From Rhodospirillaceae bacterium (GTDB taxonomy: Bacteria; Pseudomonadota; Alphaproteobacteria; Rhodospirillales; UBA2165), in the NCBI GenBank assembly GCA_018649725.1, contig JABIHH010000052.1, positions 101,406 through 162,070 on the forward strand: DNA of 60,665 nt. Reading direction: 5' to 3'. Both the position numbers and the translations under genes were made by a program. The stretch's first letter is position 1. Each line of letters starts with the position of its first letter. Below are positions 1-7,339 of this stretch, piece after piece. The notes beneath the pieces were generated by a model, which saw only the letters and a program-made list of their open reading frames with translations, had not been told where the DNA came from and ran no database searches.

Positions 1-222
1 AGTAAACACACAAGCAGTACAGGAATTAAACAGAATTTGAGCGAGAGGGCTCATGAAACAGTTAACCAACGAGAGAAACATCGCTTTCCTCCCTGGTAGA
101 CGTGGGGTTCGGATTGATCAGTGGCTGCTACACACACCCGCTGGTTTTTCTGCATCGCAGTCAATCTACCCGGCGGATTTCAAAGGGAAAACCCGGCAGA
201 AATCCAAAGAGGAAAGACCAGA

Positions 223-333
223 GTTCCTCCCTGGATACGTACTTTTTGTATGTTTTCAAGGACTTCACCACTTTTATTGGTCAAAAAAAATCAATAGCAA
301 TCAATACGATGCAAAAAAAGTGGTGAAAACTTT
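223..333 (+). repeat. Copy A of a degenerate 110-bp repeat unit
   Basis: Begins GTTCCTCC, has CTTCACCACTTTT at offset +40 and AAAAAAAGTGGTGAAA at about +90. Copy B at 2141-2250 keeps the same three blocks at the same spacing, while the sequence between them has diverged. The two GTGGTG blocks within a copy are inverted and could form a stem with a loop of roughly 40 nt. The function is unknown. Conserved blocks and spacing with variable filler suggest protein-binding or recombination sites rather than a coding sequence. Confidence 0.65.
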
Positions 334-463
334 GGGTAACGGTTCCTCCCTGGTGACTTGGGGGCGCAAACGGTGCGGGCCTGCCAGCCAACTACTACGC
401 CGATTGCACCCCACTTTTTTTTACCAGTGGTTTTTCAGCAACCTTTTTCTTTTTCGATTCCTC

Positions 464-540
464 CCTGGTGAACCTGTGTAGTTGGGGTGCTTAACAGTTC
501 TGATCGTTCAGTTCTTTAGAACAGGCACCCCGTTTTTTTT
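464..540 (+). terminator. Rho-independent terminator, copy 1 of a duplicated module
   Basis: Stem GGGGTGC at 484-490 pairs with GCACCCC at 525-531, followed by G and eight T (533-540). The loop contains a smaller GTTC-TTTA-GAAC hairpin at 511-522. The sequence just before the stem, from CCCTGGTGAACC through GTAGTTGGGGTGCT, is repeated almost exactly before the second terminator at 2466-2550. No gene reads into it on this strand, so it may end an untranslated transcript. Confidence 0.7.
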
Positions 541-603
541 GGGCTTGGGAAAACTTGAAATTATAGTTACTGCCAGCGTAGCACCATTCTGTTTCGCCAG
601 GGA

Positions 604-909
604 TCACTTGCTAAGTAACCCACCGATATATCCGAGTGAAGCGAGGCCTATTCCAGCAATGGAGGACGCTAAATCAAGACGTATACTATTGTCCAAAAGC
701 ATTGCGGCCCCTAACATGAGTACGACAAGAACTAATACGATGCTGGCAATATAAAGAGCGGCGTTTTGTGGTGACCCAAAAAGCAATCCGAGCTTGCCAA
801 TTTTTTGAGCTTCCATCGCAAAAGTGTCCTCATACTGATCCTCAGTTTCAGAACCGTTTCGATTTGCACTTAAATTATTGTCTATTTTCATAATCGGTAA
901 ATCGATCAA
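604..909 (-). CDS. Small membrane protein, unknown function
   Basis: A protein of about 100 residues. The N-terminal half is polar and acidic. The C-terminal half has a strongly hydrophobic segment (about residues 51-72) followed by a second glycine- and alanine-rich hydrophobic stretch (about 82-98), so it probably crosses the inner membrane once or twice. It lies 21 bp downstream of the recombinase and is probably co-transcribed with it. The start is uncertain: TTG at 909, or ATG at 891, neither with a good ribosome binding site. No family recognised. Its position suggests an accessory gene carried with the recombinase. Confidence 0.55.
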   Translation of the reverse strand: MIDLPIMKIDNNLSANRNGSETEDQYEDTFAMEAQKIGKLGLLFGSPQNAALYIASIVLVLVVLMLGAAMLLDNSIRLDLASSIAGIGLASLGYIGGLLSK

Positions 910-930
910 TGTGTCTCAAATGATTCAAGA

Positions 931-1947
931 CTAATTGTCACCTTCTTTAATGATTGCCCTGATAGTTTCGCGGTTAAAACTAGTTCGTTTAACAATCTCG
1001 GGAACCGTCATCCCATTTTTAGATAATTGAATTATTTCATTTCGTATATCCGGAGTTATTCCCATTTTTCGCGACTCCATCAATCTATCCAAATAATTCT
1101 GGACGCCCTCATCCCCTTCACTCTCATAAATTTCTTTTATTGCGGTTGGGCCACCTGGTAAATTTCGATAAACCGAAGAAGGAGTTAATTTTACCATGTC
1201 GGCAATACTATCCATATCAACTCCGTTCAATATAGCCTGAACCATCATTTCAAGCTGTTGGCGAGAAAGACTAAATTTCCTTCCACCAATTCGGCCTTTT
1301 GCAGCAGCTTCTTTTATACCTGCGCTAGTTCTAATTTTATTTGCTTCTTTCTCGAAATTAGAAGCGTAAGTAATGTGGGTGACAAAGTTTTTGAATTCAG
1401 CTTCTCGCGAATCGATTTTCTCGTCCAATGAAACAAGATGCGCACCACCATCTTGTATTGCTTGAAGCGCCTCACTTAACTGCTTTAAAGAGCGGGCAAG
1501 CCGATTCAAATTCCATACGTACAAGACATCTCCCGAACGAATTAAGTCGAGACATTCAGATAACTTTGGTGTGGCAGGATTGCGGCCTTCTAATTTATCG
1601 TAGAAAATTCGCGTGTCGGAAATGTTATTGGCCCTCAACGCATCAATCTGAATTTCTGCACCTTCCCCAACAGTGGATTGGGCGTATCCATATTTAATTC
1701 CCTTATCTTCGGTTATACGATGAAATTCAGGCTCAATCGGGTTAGATTCAATTAAGCTCGTCAAGGCAATTATATACTGATCAACTGGTTCACCATTCCA
1801 AGGAAGTCGCCACTCAGCTAATACCTGATCATATTTCGCATCTGGAGAATGTTGCGCAAAGGCTCTTTGGTGCGCATCGTTGTTTGGTGCATCAATAAAC
1901 AATTCTGAATCATTTAGTCGAGTATTATAGGTAAAACTGACCGCCAT
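931..1947 (-). CDS. Atypical serine recombinase (resolvase/invertase family)
   Basis: Serine recombinases cut and rejoin DNA through a 5'-phosphoserine link. The catalytic domain spans about residues 84-225: a YAQST block with the candidate nucleophile Ser91, an ALRANN...IFYDK segment, the WNLNRLARS block (148-152), and the long helix ending in GRIGGRK. It resembles small resolvases, but the usual YARVST is shortened and lacks the conserved Arg, and the Asp of DRLGR is Asn148. An 80-residue N-terminal extension of unknown fold precedes it. Two helix-turn-helix-like stretches follow (about 228-258 and 296-335); normal resolvases have one. The family assignment is secure; catalytic competence is not. 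It is flanked by repeats that could be its sites. Confidence 0.85.
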   Translation of the reverse strand: MAVSFTYNTRLNDSELFIDAPNNDAHQRAFAQHSPDAKYDQVLAEWRLPWNGEPVDQYIIALTSLIESNPIEPEFHRITEDKGIKYGYAQSTVGEGAEIQIDALRANNISDTRIFYDKLEGRNPATPKLSECLDLIRSGDVLYVWNLNRLARSLKQLSEALQAIQDGGAHLVSLDEKIDSREAEFKNFVTHITYASNFEKEANKIRTSAGIKEAAAKGRIGGRKFSLSRQQLEMMVQAILNGVDMDSIADMVKLTPSSVYRNLPGGPTAIKEIYESEGDEGVQNYLDRLMESRKMGITPDIRNEIIQLSKNGMTVPEIVKRTSFNRETIRAIIKEGDN

Positions 1948-2075
1948 TATCGTCTCGTATATTAAAGGGGTATATTCTTGTAACTATGCCTGAATTTATC
2001 GTTATTGTCAACGAGGTATTATAAGAAAACAAACCTTCTACTTTGCACAACATCAGTCGATGCGGTAGTGATCTT

Positions 2076-2104
2076 AAAAGTGGTGAATCTTTAAAAGTGG
2101 TGAA
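2076..2104 (+). repeat. Tandem 17-bp direct repeat of AAAAGTGGTGAA (pair 1)
   Basis: AAAAGTGGTGAA occurs at 2076-2087 and again at 2093-2104, exactly 17 bp apart, with TCTTT between. A second pair with the same period is at 2374-2403. The same core in inverted orientation frames the 110-bp units. Direct repeats with a fixed 17-bp period resemble iterons or paired operator half-sites; which protein binds is unknown. Confidence 0.65.
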
Positions 2105-2140
2105 ATTCTCCCCCTAAGCCATTGATTCTATTGTTTCCAA

Positions 2141-2250
2141 GTTCCTCCGTAGATACCTCGTTTTCGTTTAATTTCAAATACTTCACCACTTTTTCTCATC
2201 TGAAATAAATTCTTATATATCAATAAGTTGTAAAAAAAGTGGTGAAACTC
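2141..2250 (+). repeat. Copy B of the degenerate 110-bp repeat unit
   Basis: GTTCCTCC at 2141, CTTCACCACTTTTT at 2181-2194 (+40) and AAAAAAAGTGGTGAAA at about 2232-2247 (+91) match the blocks and spacing of copy A at 223-333. The filler is AT-rich and differs from copy A. The inverted GTGGTG blocks could pair across a loop of about 37 nt. Confidence 0.65.
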
Positions 2251-2373
2251 CTAGCCTCAATTAGATTCCAAGTCAGATGCACCAAATTTTCTGTCAGAGG
2301 GACCTATGGAGGGTTGAAACCGTTGATCTAACCAACCGAAGTACGGAATTTACTCGTGAATGTAACAAGAACA

Positions 2374-2403
2374 AATAGTGGTGAAGCTAAAAAAGTGGTG
2401 AAA
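2374..2403 (+). repeat. Tandem 17-bp direct repeat of AGTGGTGAA (pair 2)
   Basis: AAATAGTGGTGAA and AAAAAAGTGGTGAAA have their AGTGGTGAA cores at 2377 and 2394, again 17 bp apart, matching the period of the pair at 2076-2104. It sits about 60 bp before the second terminator module. Confidence 0.6.
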
Positions 2404-2444
2404 TAGCATGTCTAAGTCATTGATTTTATTGACCCCAAGTTCAT

Positions 2445-2550
2445 CCCTGGTGAACCTGTGTAGTTGGGGTGCTCAAAAGTCCTGGTGGTTTTTCTGTCGC
2501 AATGACAGATCGTCAGGGCTCATTATATTACCGAGCACCCCGTTTTTTTT
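2445..2550 (+). terminator. Rho-independent terminator, copy 2 of the duplicated module
   Basis: Perfect 9-bp stem GGGGTGCTC (2466-2474) / GAGCACCCC (2533-2541), then G and eight T (2543-2550). The preceding 20 bp are nearly identical to those before copy 1 at 464-540, but the loop sequence differs. Both copies face the same way, opposite to the recombinase operon between them. Confidence 0.75.
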
Positions 2551-2707
2551 AATGTATTTTGAGATAACTCGACGGCGAAGCACATCGTTTGCTGTCCCAA
2601 CAATGACCACTATGATCCCAAAAGCAGACATTGGTTGAATTTACCTAAATCCGATTTATTTTCAGCTTTGATTTCATGTCAGTGCGGCATTTTTATTTCG
2701 GTTCTGG

Positions 2708-3520
2708 TTAATGTTTTATATCTAGTATCTGGGCAACTTCCGGCCAACTTTGAGTGCCAAAGTTCCTAAGATCATTTGTGAGATCTTCCGGGCACCAATC
2801 GAGGAAGCTGGGTTTGAAGCTCGGGCGGGATTTAATACGTGAGAACCAGTCTGTGACCCTCGGCAATCGTCCTTTTTCCCACATTCCTGATAACGCCATC
2901 ATATCCAGTCGGTTGACATAAGGCGTTAACGCGATGTCGGCAAAAGTAAAATTCTCTCCGGCAAGCCATTTACGATCAACCAGCACGTCTTCCATCTTAT
3001 GGAGATATAGATCGTAAAGTTTCACTTTTTCGGCGGCACCTGTCACCTCAAATCCACTTTTCACAATGGATTTTTTTGTTTCATGCCAATTAGCCGTGAC
3101 AGAAAGAGCCGGAGTCGAGTCCAAAAATTTCTGCACGCCTTCCTCGCCCAAGCGCAAAACGATGTGCCGATGGGAACAAAGGAAAGTTACAAATCCGCAA
3201 GCGGGATGCAGTTCCTCATCAACCGCCTTTGTCCAATAGAGAACGCGGGCGTGCTCCAAAGCATCAGTTGGCCGCAAGGGGTGGTCAGAAAATACGTCCT
3301 CGATGTATTCACAGATCACTGTTGAATCACAGATAACCTCACCATCATGGATCAGCGTCGGTACTACGGCCTTCGGGTTGAGTTTCAAATATTCCGGATC
3401 GAACTGATCGCCTTTGAGAATATCAATATAGTGACCGTCCCAATCCAAATCTTTTTCATGCATATACATACGCACTTTTGCCGCACAGACTGACGAGCCG
3501 TGATGGTAGAGTTCGAGCAT
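2708..3520 (-). CDS. Glutathione S-transferase family protein
   Basis: A cytosolic GST of 270 residues, slightly long for the family. The N-terminal thioredoxin fold covers about residues 1-83, with a Ser/Cys-containing active-site start (S9, S10, C12), the cis-proline block AVVPTL (P54) and the glutathione-binding Asp-Ser pair D65-S66. An all-helical C-terminal domain with the FADIALTPYVNR motif follows. The start has a good GAGGAAA ribosome binding site. It lies 37 bp downstream of the SDR gene on the same strand and is probably co-transcribed, with the divergent LysR at 4410 as likely regulator. GST plus SDR suggests breakdown or detoxification of an organic substrate such as an aryl ether; the substrate is not evident. 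Confidence 0.9.
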   Translation of the reverse strand: MLELYHHGSSVCAAKVRMYMHEKDLDWDGHYIDILKGDQFDPEYLKLNPKAVVPTLIHDGEVICDSTVICEYIEDVFSDHPLRPTDALEHARVLYWTKAVDEELHPACGFVTFLCSHRHIVLRLGEEGVQKFLDSTPALSVTANWHETKKSIVKSGFEVTGAAEKVKLYDLYLHKMEDVLVDRKWLAGENFTFADIALTPYVNRLDMMALSGMWEKGRLPRVTDWFSRIKSRPSFKPSFLDWCPEDLTNDLRNFGTQSWPEVAQILDIKH

Positions 3521-3557
3521 CGTATTTTCCTCACACTAGCTGGTTACTCGTAATATT

Positions 3558-4313
3558 TTACTGGCAATATTTTCCGCCATCGACATTCATTGATTGGCCC
3601 GTCAGGAAATCGCTATCCTCAGTCGCATAAAACAGCAGGGCGCCAATCAAATCTTCAGGCATCATATCACGTTTTAGCATACGGCTTTGTAGCGTCGGGG
3701 CACGGGCAATATCAAGTTGCGGATGATTTTGAACACCTTCACTTTCAGTGAAGCCCGGAACAATGCAATTAACAAATATATTTTTGTCACCGAGTTCCCG
3801 CGCCGCTGATCGCGTAAGACCGAGGATCGCTCCTTTAGAGCTGACATAGTTCGCAAAACCGGGTCCGCCGTAGTAGAAGGTGCCAGAGCTGATGTTGATG
3901 ATCTTGCCGCGACCATTTTTCAGCATGCTTGGAACAGTGGCTTTGATCCCTTGAAAAGAACCACGCGCGTTTACTAACATGACGCGGTCCCATTCTTCAT
4001 TACTCATCTTCATTATTGGCGTAATCATAAGTTCGGCAAACAACGCGGCATTATTTACCAAAATTTCAATAGGGCCAAACTCAGCTTCGGTTTTCTCAAC
4101 GAGAGCTGCCCAAGACTCATCGCTTGTCACATCGGCTTCTATCGCAACGGCACTACCGCCATCGGCGTTTATCTCGTCCACAACACGCGTGGGATCGGCA
4201 ATATCCGAGACAACAACTTTTGCGCCCTCTTTGGCCATCGCCTTGGCATAAACTTCACCGATACCTTGCGCTGCTCCGGTCACAACAGCAACTTTTCCTT
4301 CTAAACGTCCCAT
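3558..4313 (-). CDS. Short-chain dehydrogenase/reductase (SDR)
   Basis: Classical SDR of 251 residues that should oxidise or reduce an alcohol/ketone with NAD(P). It shows the Rossmann glycine motif TGAAQGIG (12-19), the NNAA structural motif (87-90), and the catalytic set Ser142/143, Tyr156 and Lys160 (YVSSK). Asp37 after the second strand suggests a preference for NAD over NADP. The start has a strong AGGAGAG site. It is first in an SDR-GST operon and divergent from a LysR regulator across 96 bp, a layout typical of regulator-target pairs. The substrate cannot be read from the sequence. Confidence 0.93.
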   Translation of the reverse strand: MGRLEGKVAVVTGAAQGIGEVYAKAMAKEGAKVVVSDIADPTRVVDEINADGGSAVAIEADVTSDESWAALVEKTEAEFGPIEILVNNAALFAELMITPIMKMSNEEWDRVMLVNARGSFQGIKATVPSMLKNGRGKIINISSGTFYYGGPGFANYVSSKGAILGLTRSAARELGDKNIFVNCIVPGFTESEGVQNHPQLDIARAPTLQSRMLKRDMMPEDLIGALLFYATEDSDFLTGQSMNVDGGKYCQ

Positions 4314-4392
4314 AATTCTCTCCTGTTTTGCTAAGTTTTCACCTTTTCAGCTGCGAATAAGCTATTTGAATCTAGACATAAAATCTATTTAT

Positions 4393-4420
4393 GATTTATT
4401 ATATATATTATGAATAAATC
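4393..4420. promoter_or_regulatory. Palindrome over the start codon of the first LysR gene
   Basis: GATTTATT at 4393-4400 and AATAAATC at 4413-4420 form a perfect 8-bp inverted repeat with a 12-bp AT spacer. The LysR ATG (4410-4412) lies inside it. LysR proteins usually bind interrupted dyads in the divergent promoter and repress their own gene; this is a good autorepression candidate. No ribosome binding site precedes the ATG. Confidence 0.5.
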
Positions 4421-5351
4421 TAATATATATAAATTAGATGGTGATATTCTAAGGACCTTCCTCATAATTTTGGAGGAGACCTCTGTCTCGAAAGCCGCTG
4501 TCCGGCTGAATGTAACTCAGCCCGCCGTAAGTCACGCTCTAACTAAACTAAGACAAACGCTCGATGATCCTCTTTTTGTTCGATCGGGACAGGGTTTGAC
4601 TCCAACGCAAACAGCCATCTCATTGAAAGAGCCGATCCAGCAAGTGTTGGATGGCCTAATGAAACTTACGGACCAACGACCGTTCAATTCAAAAACCGAA
4701 GAAATGCACTTCGTTGTTGCCGCCAATGATCTTCAACGGGAACTTTTTTTTCCGAAACTTTGGCGTGAAGCACGTTTGGAAGATATTCGCCTCAGTCTAG
4801 AATTTATTCCCTCCGGTATACCTAGCATCTCCTTGCTAAGAGACGCACGGTGCCAAATTATTTTGACGCCCTTCCCTCCAGATGCACCGGATGTATTTCA
4901 ACGTAGACTGTTTTCTAGCGACATGATGTGTTTTTATGACGCCAACATGAGGGATGCGCCGACCTCATGGGGAGAATACATTAACGCGGAACACATCTCG
5001 GTCCGATTTTTAGGTGGCAATGACACCAACGAAGCGCTTCGCGGAATTGATAAATCTGAAATTCGCGAACCGACAATTACCGTCTCTAACTTCAACGCAA
5101 TTCCTTCGTTTATCAAAGGGAGTAACTTAATTTCGACCGAAATAAGTGCTATGCACATAGGTCCGTTGAAAGAGCTATCGATGGCGCCTCTTCCTTTCAA
5201 AAGTGAAAAAGTGTCCCTCTATTTGGTCTGGCATGAACGGAGCAATAACGACCCGGCGCACAATTGGATTAGACGCAGGATCGAAAAAATAGCTGACGAA
5301 GCTGCCAAAAAACTGCAACACATTTCGGCACGCCCTGTCGCTGGACAGTGA
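4410..5351 (+). CDS. LysR-family transcriptional regulator
   Basis: A 313-residue LysR regulator. The winged helix-turn-helix occupies about residues 10-70, including SVSKAAVRLNVTQPAVSHAL, followed by the linker helix and a substrate-binding domain with periplasmic-binding-protein fold (about 95-300). It is divergent from the SDR-GST operon, so it probably controls that operon in response to its substrate. The start lies in an AT-rich palindrome without a Shine-Dalgarno sequence. The conserved N-terminus (LDGDILRTFLIILEE) fits this start. Confidence 0.92.
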   Translation: MNKSNIYKLDGDILRTFLIILEETSVSKAAVRLNVTQPAVSHALTKLRQTLDDPLFVRSGQGLTPTQTAISLKEPIQQVLDGLMKLTDQRPFNSKTEEMHFVVAANDLQRELFFPKLWREARLEDIRLSLEFIPSGIPSISLLRDARCQIILTPFPPDAPDVFQRRLFSSDMMCFYDANMRDAPTSWGEYINAEHISVRFLGGNDTNEALRGIDKSEIREPTITVSNFNAIPSFIKGSNLISTEISAMHIGPLKELSMAPLPFKSEKVSLYLVWHERSNNDPAHNWIRRRIEKIADEAAKKLQHISARPVAGQ

Positions 5352-5521
5352 AATATTCCGCGAGCAGCCAAAGGTCATCAGGCCGAGTAGAATATCTCGA
5401 ATAAATTCTGTTAAACTTTATTGCCGCTTTTAGCTAAGAGCAGGCATCAAGCAGAATTTATGAAAAAATTTGTTTCTGGCCCATAAGTGCCGTCGGAGTG
5501 GCGGGCTTGAATAGAAAATTT

Positions 5522-7222
5522 CTAACGAACAGACAAACCGAATGGACCGGATCCTTCCGGAGGTTCGAATTTGTCGAAGAAAGCAGCAACGAGATCCCGT
5601 TCGCCGCTGAGTAGAACGTCTCCAGAATCAATTCCGTCGCAAAACGATACAGTGCCCCCCGCCCAAGTACTTAGAAAGTTCCGCGGAAAGCTTAAGGTGG
5701 CATCACAGGACTCAGGCAAAACATCATGGAATTGACAAACACCGCGACGGATTTCAAGACCACAGCTTTCGCCGGTATCAGTTGAGACAAATCCCATGGT
5801 GACATGGGTATCCAGCGTCTTCTCTGCGATCAAACGGACGGTCATCAGTTCCAACAGGCCGCCGGTTGGGTAGTTACGAGCTTGACCAGGCTGGATCTTA
5901 TGTCCACCGCGTTGTTCTCCAAGCTTATCCTCCAGCTCTAAGGCTTGACACAAGCCCCAGTTCCGCCAGGTGCTATTTTTCTGCTGATAGGCCCACCCCC
6001 TAAGCGCTTGCGCCTTGAGACCACGGGCTTCCATGTCATCAATGTTCGCGCGGACCGCCCATGTCGAGATGTCCGCCGCCCATCTGTAATCTTCTTGTTC
6101 AATTGCTTCGCGAGCTTGGTCAAGAACCGAGTCGCGCCCACCCATTGCCGTCACATAACGTTCTGCTCGCTCTCGCCATGGAAGTGGGTCGAGTTCAACG
6201 GCATCACCCTGGAACCACCCAATATAACCCGTATAAACGCTGCGAACCGAATGTTTGTAGCTGCCGTAAAATTCTCCAAGCCATGGATGGCCCGCGAGTT
6301 GCTTGGGCATCGTGACTTTGTCGGCAAGCTCATCCCACGTGTAGCCTCGATTGATCCATCGCACTGATTGGTCGTGGAGATACTGAATGGCGTCTCGGTA
6401 CGAGGTTAGGACGTCCTCCACCGCATCGGCGCCTTCGACAGTCGGACCGTGGTGCGGAATTAGAATTTCAGCTTTGAGATTGCGGAGAGTATCAAGCCCC
6501 TTCGCCCATTGCATAGGATTGCGAAATTGAGTTCCACGCAACGCATAGATGTTGGGAAAGGTCATTCCTTGCACTGCATCAGCGGAGATTAGGACTTTTT
6601 CCTCGGGCAACCAAACAACGCTTTGGTCGTCTGTCTCGCTCGGCACATGAATTATTTGTAGCTTGATACCGGCGATCTCAATTTCCAAAATACCTTCAAA
6701 GGTGCGCGTTGGATCAACGAAGCCCGCTTTGCCCCGTCTCGGAGGCGCCCCGACCATACTCCCGTAACCACCGGTTACGCCATGATCGAGATGACCACCG
6801 AACTGGAAAGGTCCACGGCGAACTCGGATCGGGGCCAGGATGCCACCGTCACGCAATAGATTTGGAGTTAGCTCTTTTTGTCCGATGACTTCGACCGCGC
6901 CGCTCTTAATGTCGTCTTCTGAAACGAAGCTAAAAATTCCGCTGACATGGTCTAAGTGAAAGTGCGTCACGATCACGGCTTTGATTGGCTTATCCGTAAT
7001 TTCTTTAAATGCCGCGGCAACTTCATCGCCGGGCAATTCACCGGTCAAGGTATCGACAAGCACTGCACCATCCTCGCCTTCAATTAAAGTGCAGTTGGAG
7101 CCGGTATAACAATGAGCTGTATAAATATGGCCGAGAGTCGTGATGATGCGAGGCTTCTCGTAAAGCGCCATTTGCGCCTCCAGCTCAGGATGAACAGATG
7201 GTTTTATTTCATTAGGAGCCAT
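5522..7222 (-). CDS. Alkylsulfatase-like metallo-beta-lactamase-fold hydrolase
   Basis: A 566-residue protein with an N-terminal metallo-beta-lactamase fold (about 25-300), including the metal motif THFHLDHVSG (His87, His89, Asp91, His92) and a later HHGPTVEG block. The alkylsulfatase dimerisation region follows (about 305-430, YRDAIQYLHDQ... and WLGEFYGSYKHSVRSVYTGY), then a C-terminal SCP2-like domain. This is the architecture of SdsA1-type alkylsulfatases, which release sulfate from alkyl sulfates using two zinc ions. It is shorter than SdsA1 and has no signal peptide, so it is probably cytosolic and may act on another ester. It is divergent from a LysR regulator across 114 bp. Family confident, substrate unknown. 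Confidence 0.85.
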   Translation of the reverse strand: MAPNEIKPSVHPELEAQMALYEKPRIITTLGHIYTAHCYTGSNCTLIEGEDGAVLVDTLTGELPGDEVAAAFKEITDKPIKAVIVTHFHLDHVSGIFSFVSEDDIKSGAVEVIGQKELTPNLLRDGGILAPIRVRRGPFQFGGHLDHGVTGGYGSMVGAPPRRGKAGFVDPTRTFEGILEIEIAGIKLQIIHVPSETDDQSVVWLPEEKVLISADAVQGMTFPNIYALRGTQFRNPMQWAKGLDTLRNLKAEILIPHHGPTVEGADAVEDVLTSYRDAIQYLHDQSVRWINRGYTWDELADKVTMPKQLAGHPWLGEFYGSYKHSVRSVYTGYIGWFQGDAVELDPLPWRERAERYVTAMGGRDSVLDQAREAIEQEDYRWAADISTWAVRANIDDMEARGLKAQALRGWAYQQKNSTWRNWGLCQALELEDKLGEQRGGHKIQPGQARNYPTGGLLELMTVRLIAEKTLDTHVTMGFVSTDTGESCGLEIRRGVCQFHDVLPESCDATLSFPRNFLSTWAGGTVSFCDGIDSGDVLLSGERDLVAAFFDKFEPPEGSGPFGLSVR

Positions 7223-7318
7223 GACGCCGCCTCGCTGTTAAAGATTAAGAATTATTTATGTGAAGTTTAAGATAAGACAAACAAACTTGGGAAACAAATG
7301 ATTGATTCTAACGAAATT

Positions 7319-7339
7319 CATTAGTATTTCTAACTAATG
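7319..7339. promoter_or_regulatory. Palindrome over the start codon of the second LysR gene
   Basis: CATTAGT (7319-7325) and ACTAATG (7333-7339) form a perfect 7-bp inverted repeat with a 7-bp spacer. It contains the LysR T-N11-A signature and ends at the G of the ATG start. It is a probable autoregulatory operator for this GcvA-like regulator. No ribosome binding site is visible, so the mRNA may be leaderless or poorly translated. Confidence 0.55.

Larger units (their letters stand above)
1..603. other. Non-coding repeat-rich left flank of the recombinase island
   Basis: No convincing gene is present here. The open frame at 53-481 has no family-like composition and runs through repeats. A motif close to TTCCTCCCTGGTGAC recurs at about 85-100, 223-238, 342-357 and 457-473, spaced 115-138 bp. 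An inverted pair, TTCACCACTTTT at 264-275 and AAAAAGTGGTGAA at 315-327, is nested between the second and third copies. An intrinsic terminator closes the array at 484-540. The DNA is AT-rich compared with the metabolic genes from 2.7 kb onward. Related sequences recur at 2076-2550 on the other side of the recombinase operon, so the two flanks appear related by duplication or shared function. Confidence 0.6.
1948..2707. other. Non-coding repeat-rich right flank of the recombinase island
   Basis: These 760 bp carry no credible gene. They contain two 17-bp-period tandem pairs of AAAAGTGGTGAA (2076-2104 and 2374-2403), copy B of the 110-bp unit (2141-2250), and the second copy of the duplicated terminator (2445-2550). 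The short frame at 2408-2638 runs through the terminator and is not a gene. The recombinase promoter should lie in about 1948-2040, which is AT-rich; I cannot fix its -35 and -10 boxes. After the terminator, 2551-2707 is featureless. Confidence 0.6.

Noticed and set aside
53-481. Open frame of 142 codons on the plus strand
   Set aside because: It crosses the TTCCTCC ladder and the GTGGTG repeats, has repeat-driven composition (PGRRGV, SKEERPEFLPGYV) and no recognisable fold.
2076-2403. Possible CRISPR array
   Set aside because: Repeats are 12-15 bp, occur in pairs with a 17-bp period and in both orientations; there are no spacer-length units and no cas genes.
2408-2638. Open frame of 76 codons on the plus strand
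   Set aside because: It reads through an intrinsic terminator hairpin and T-tract, so it is not a gene.
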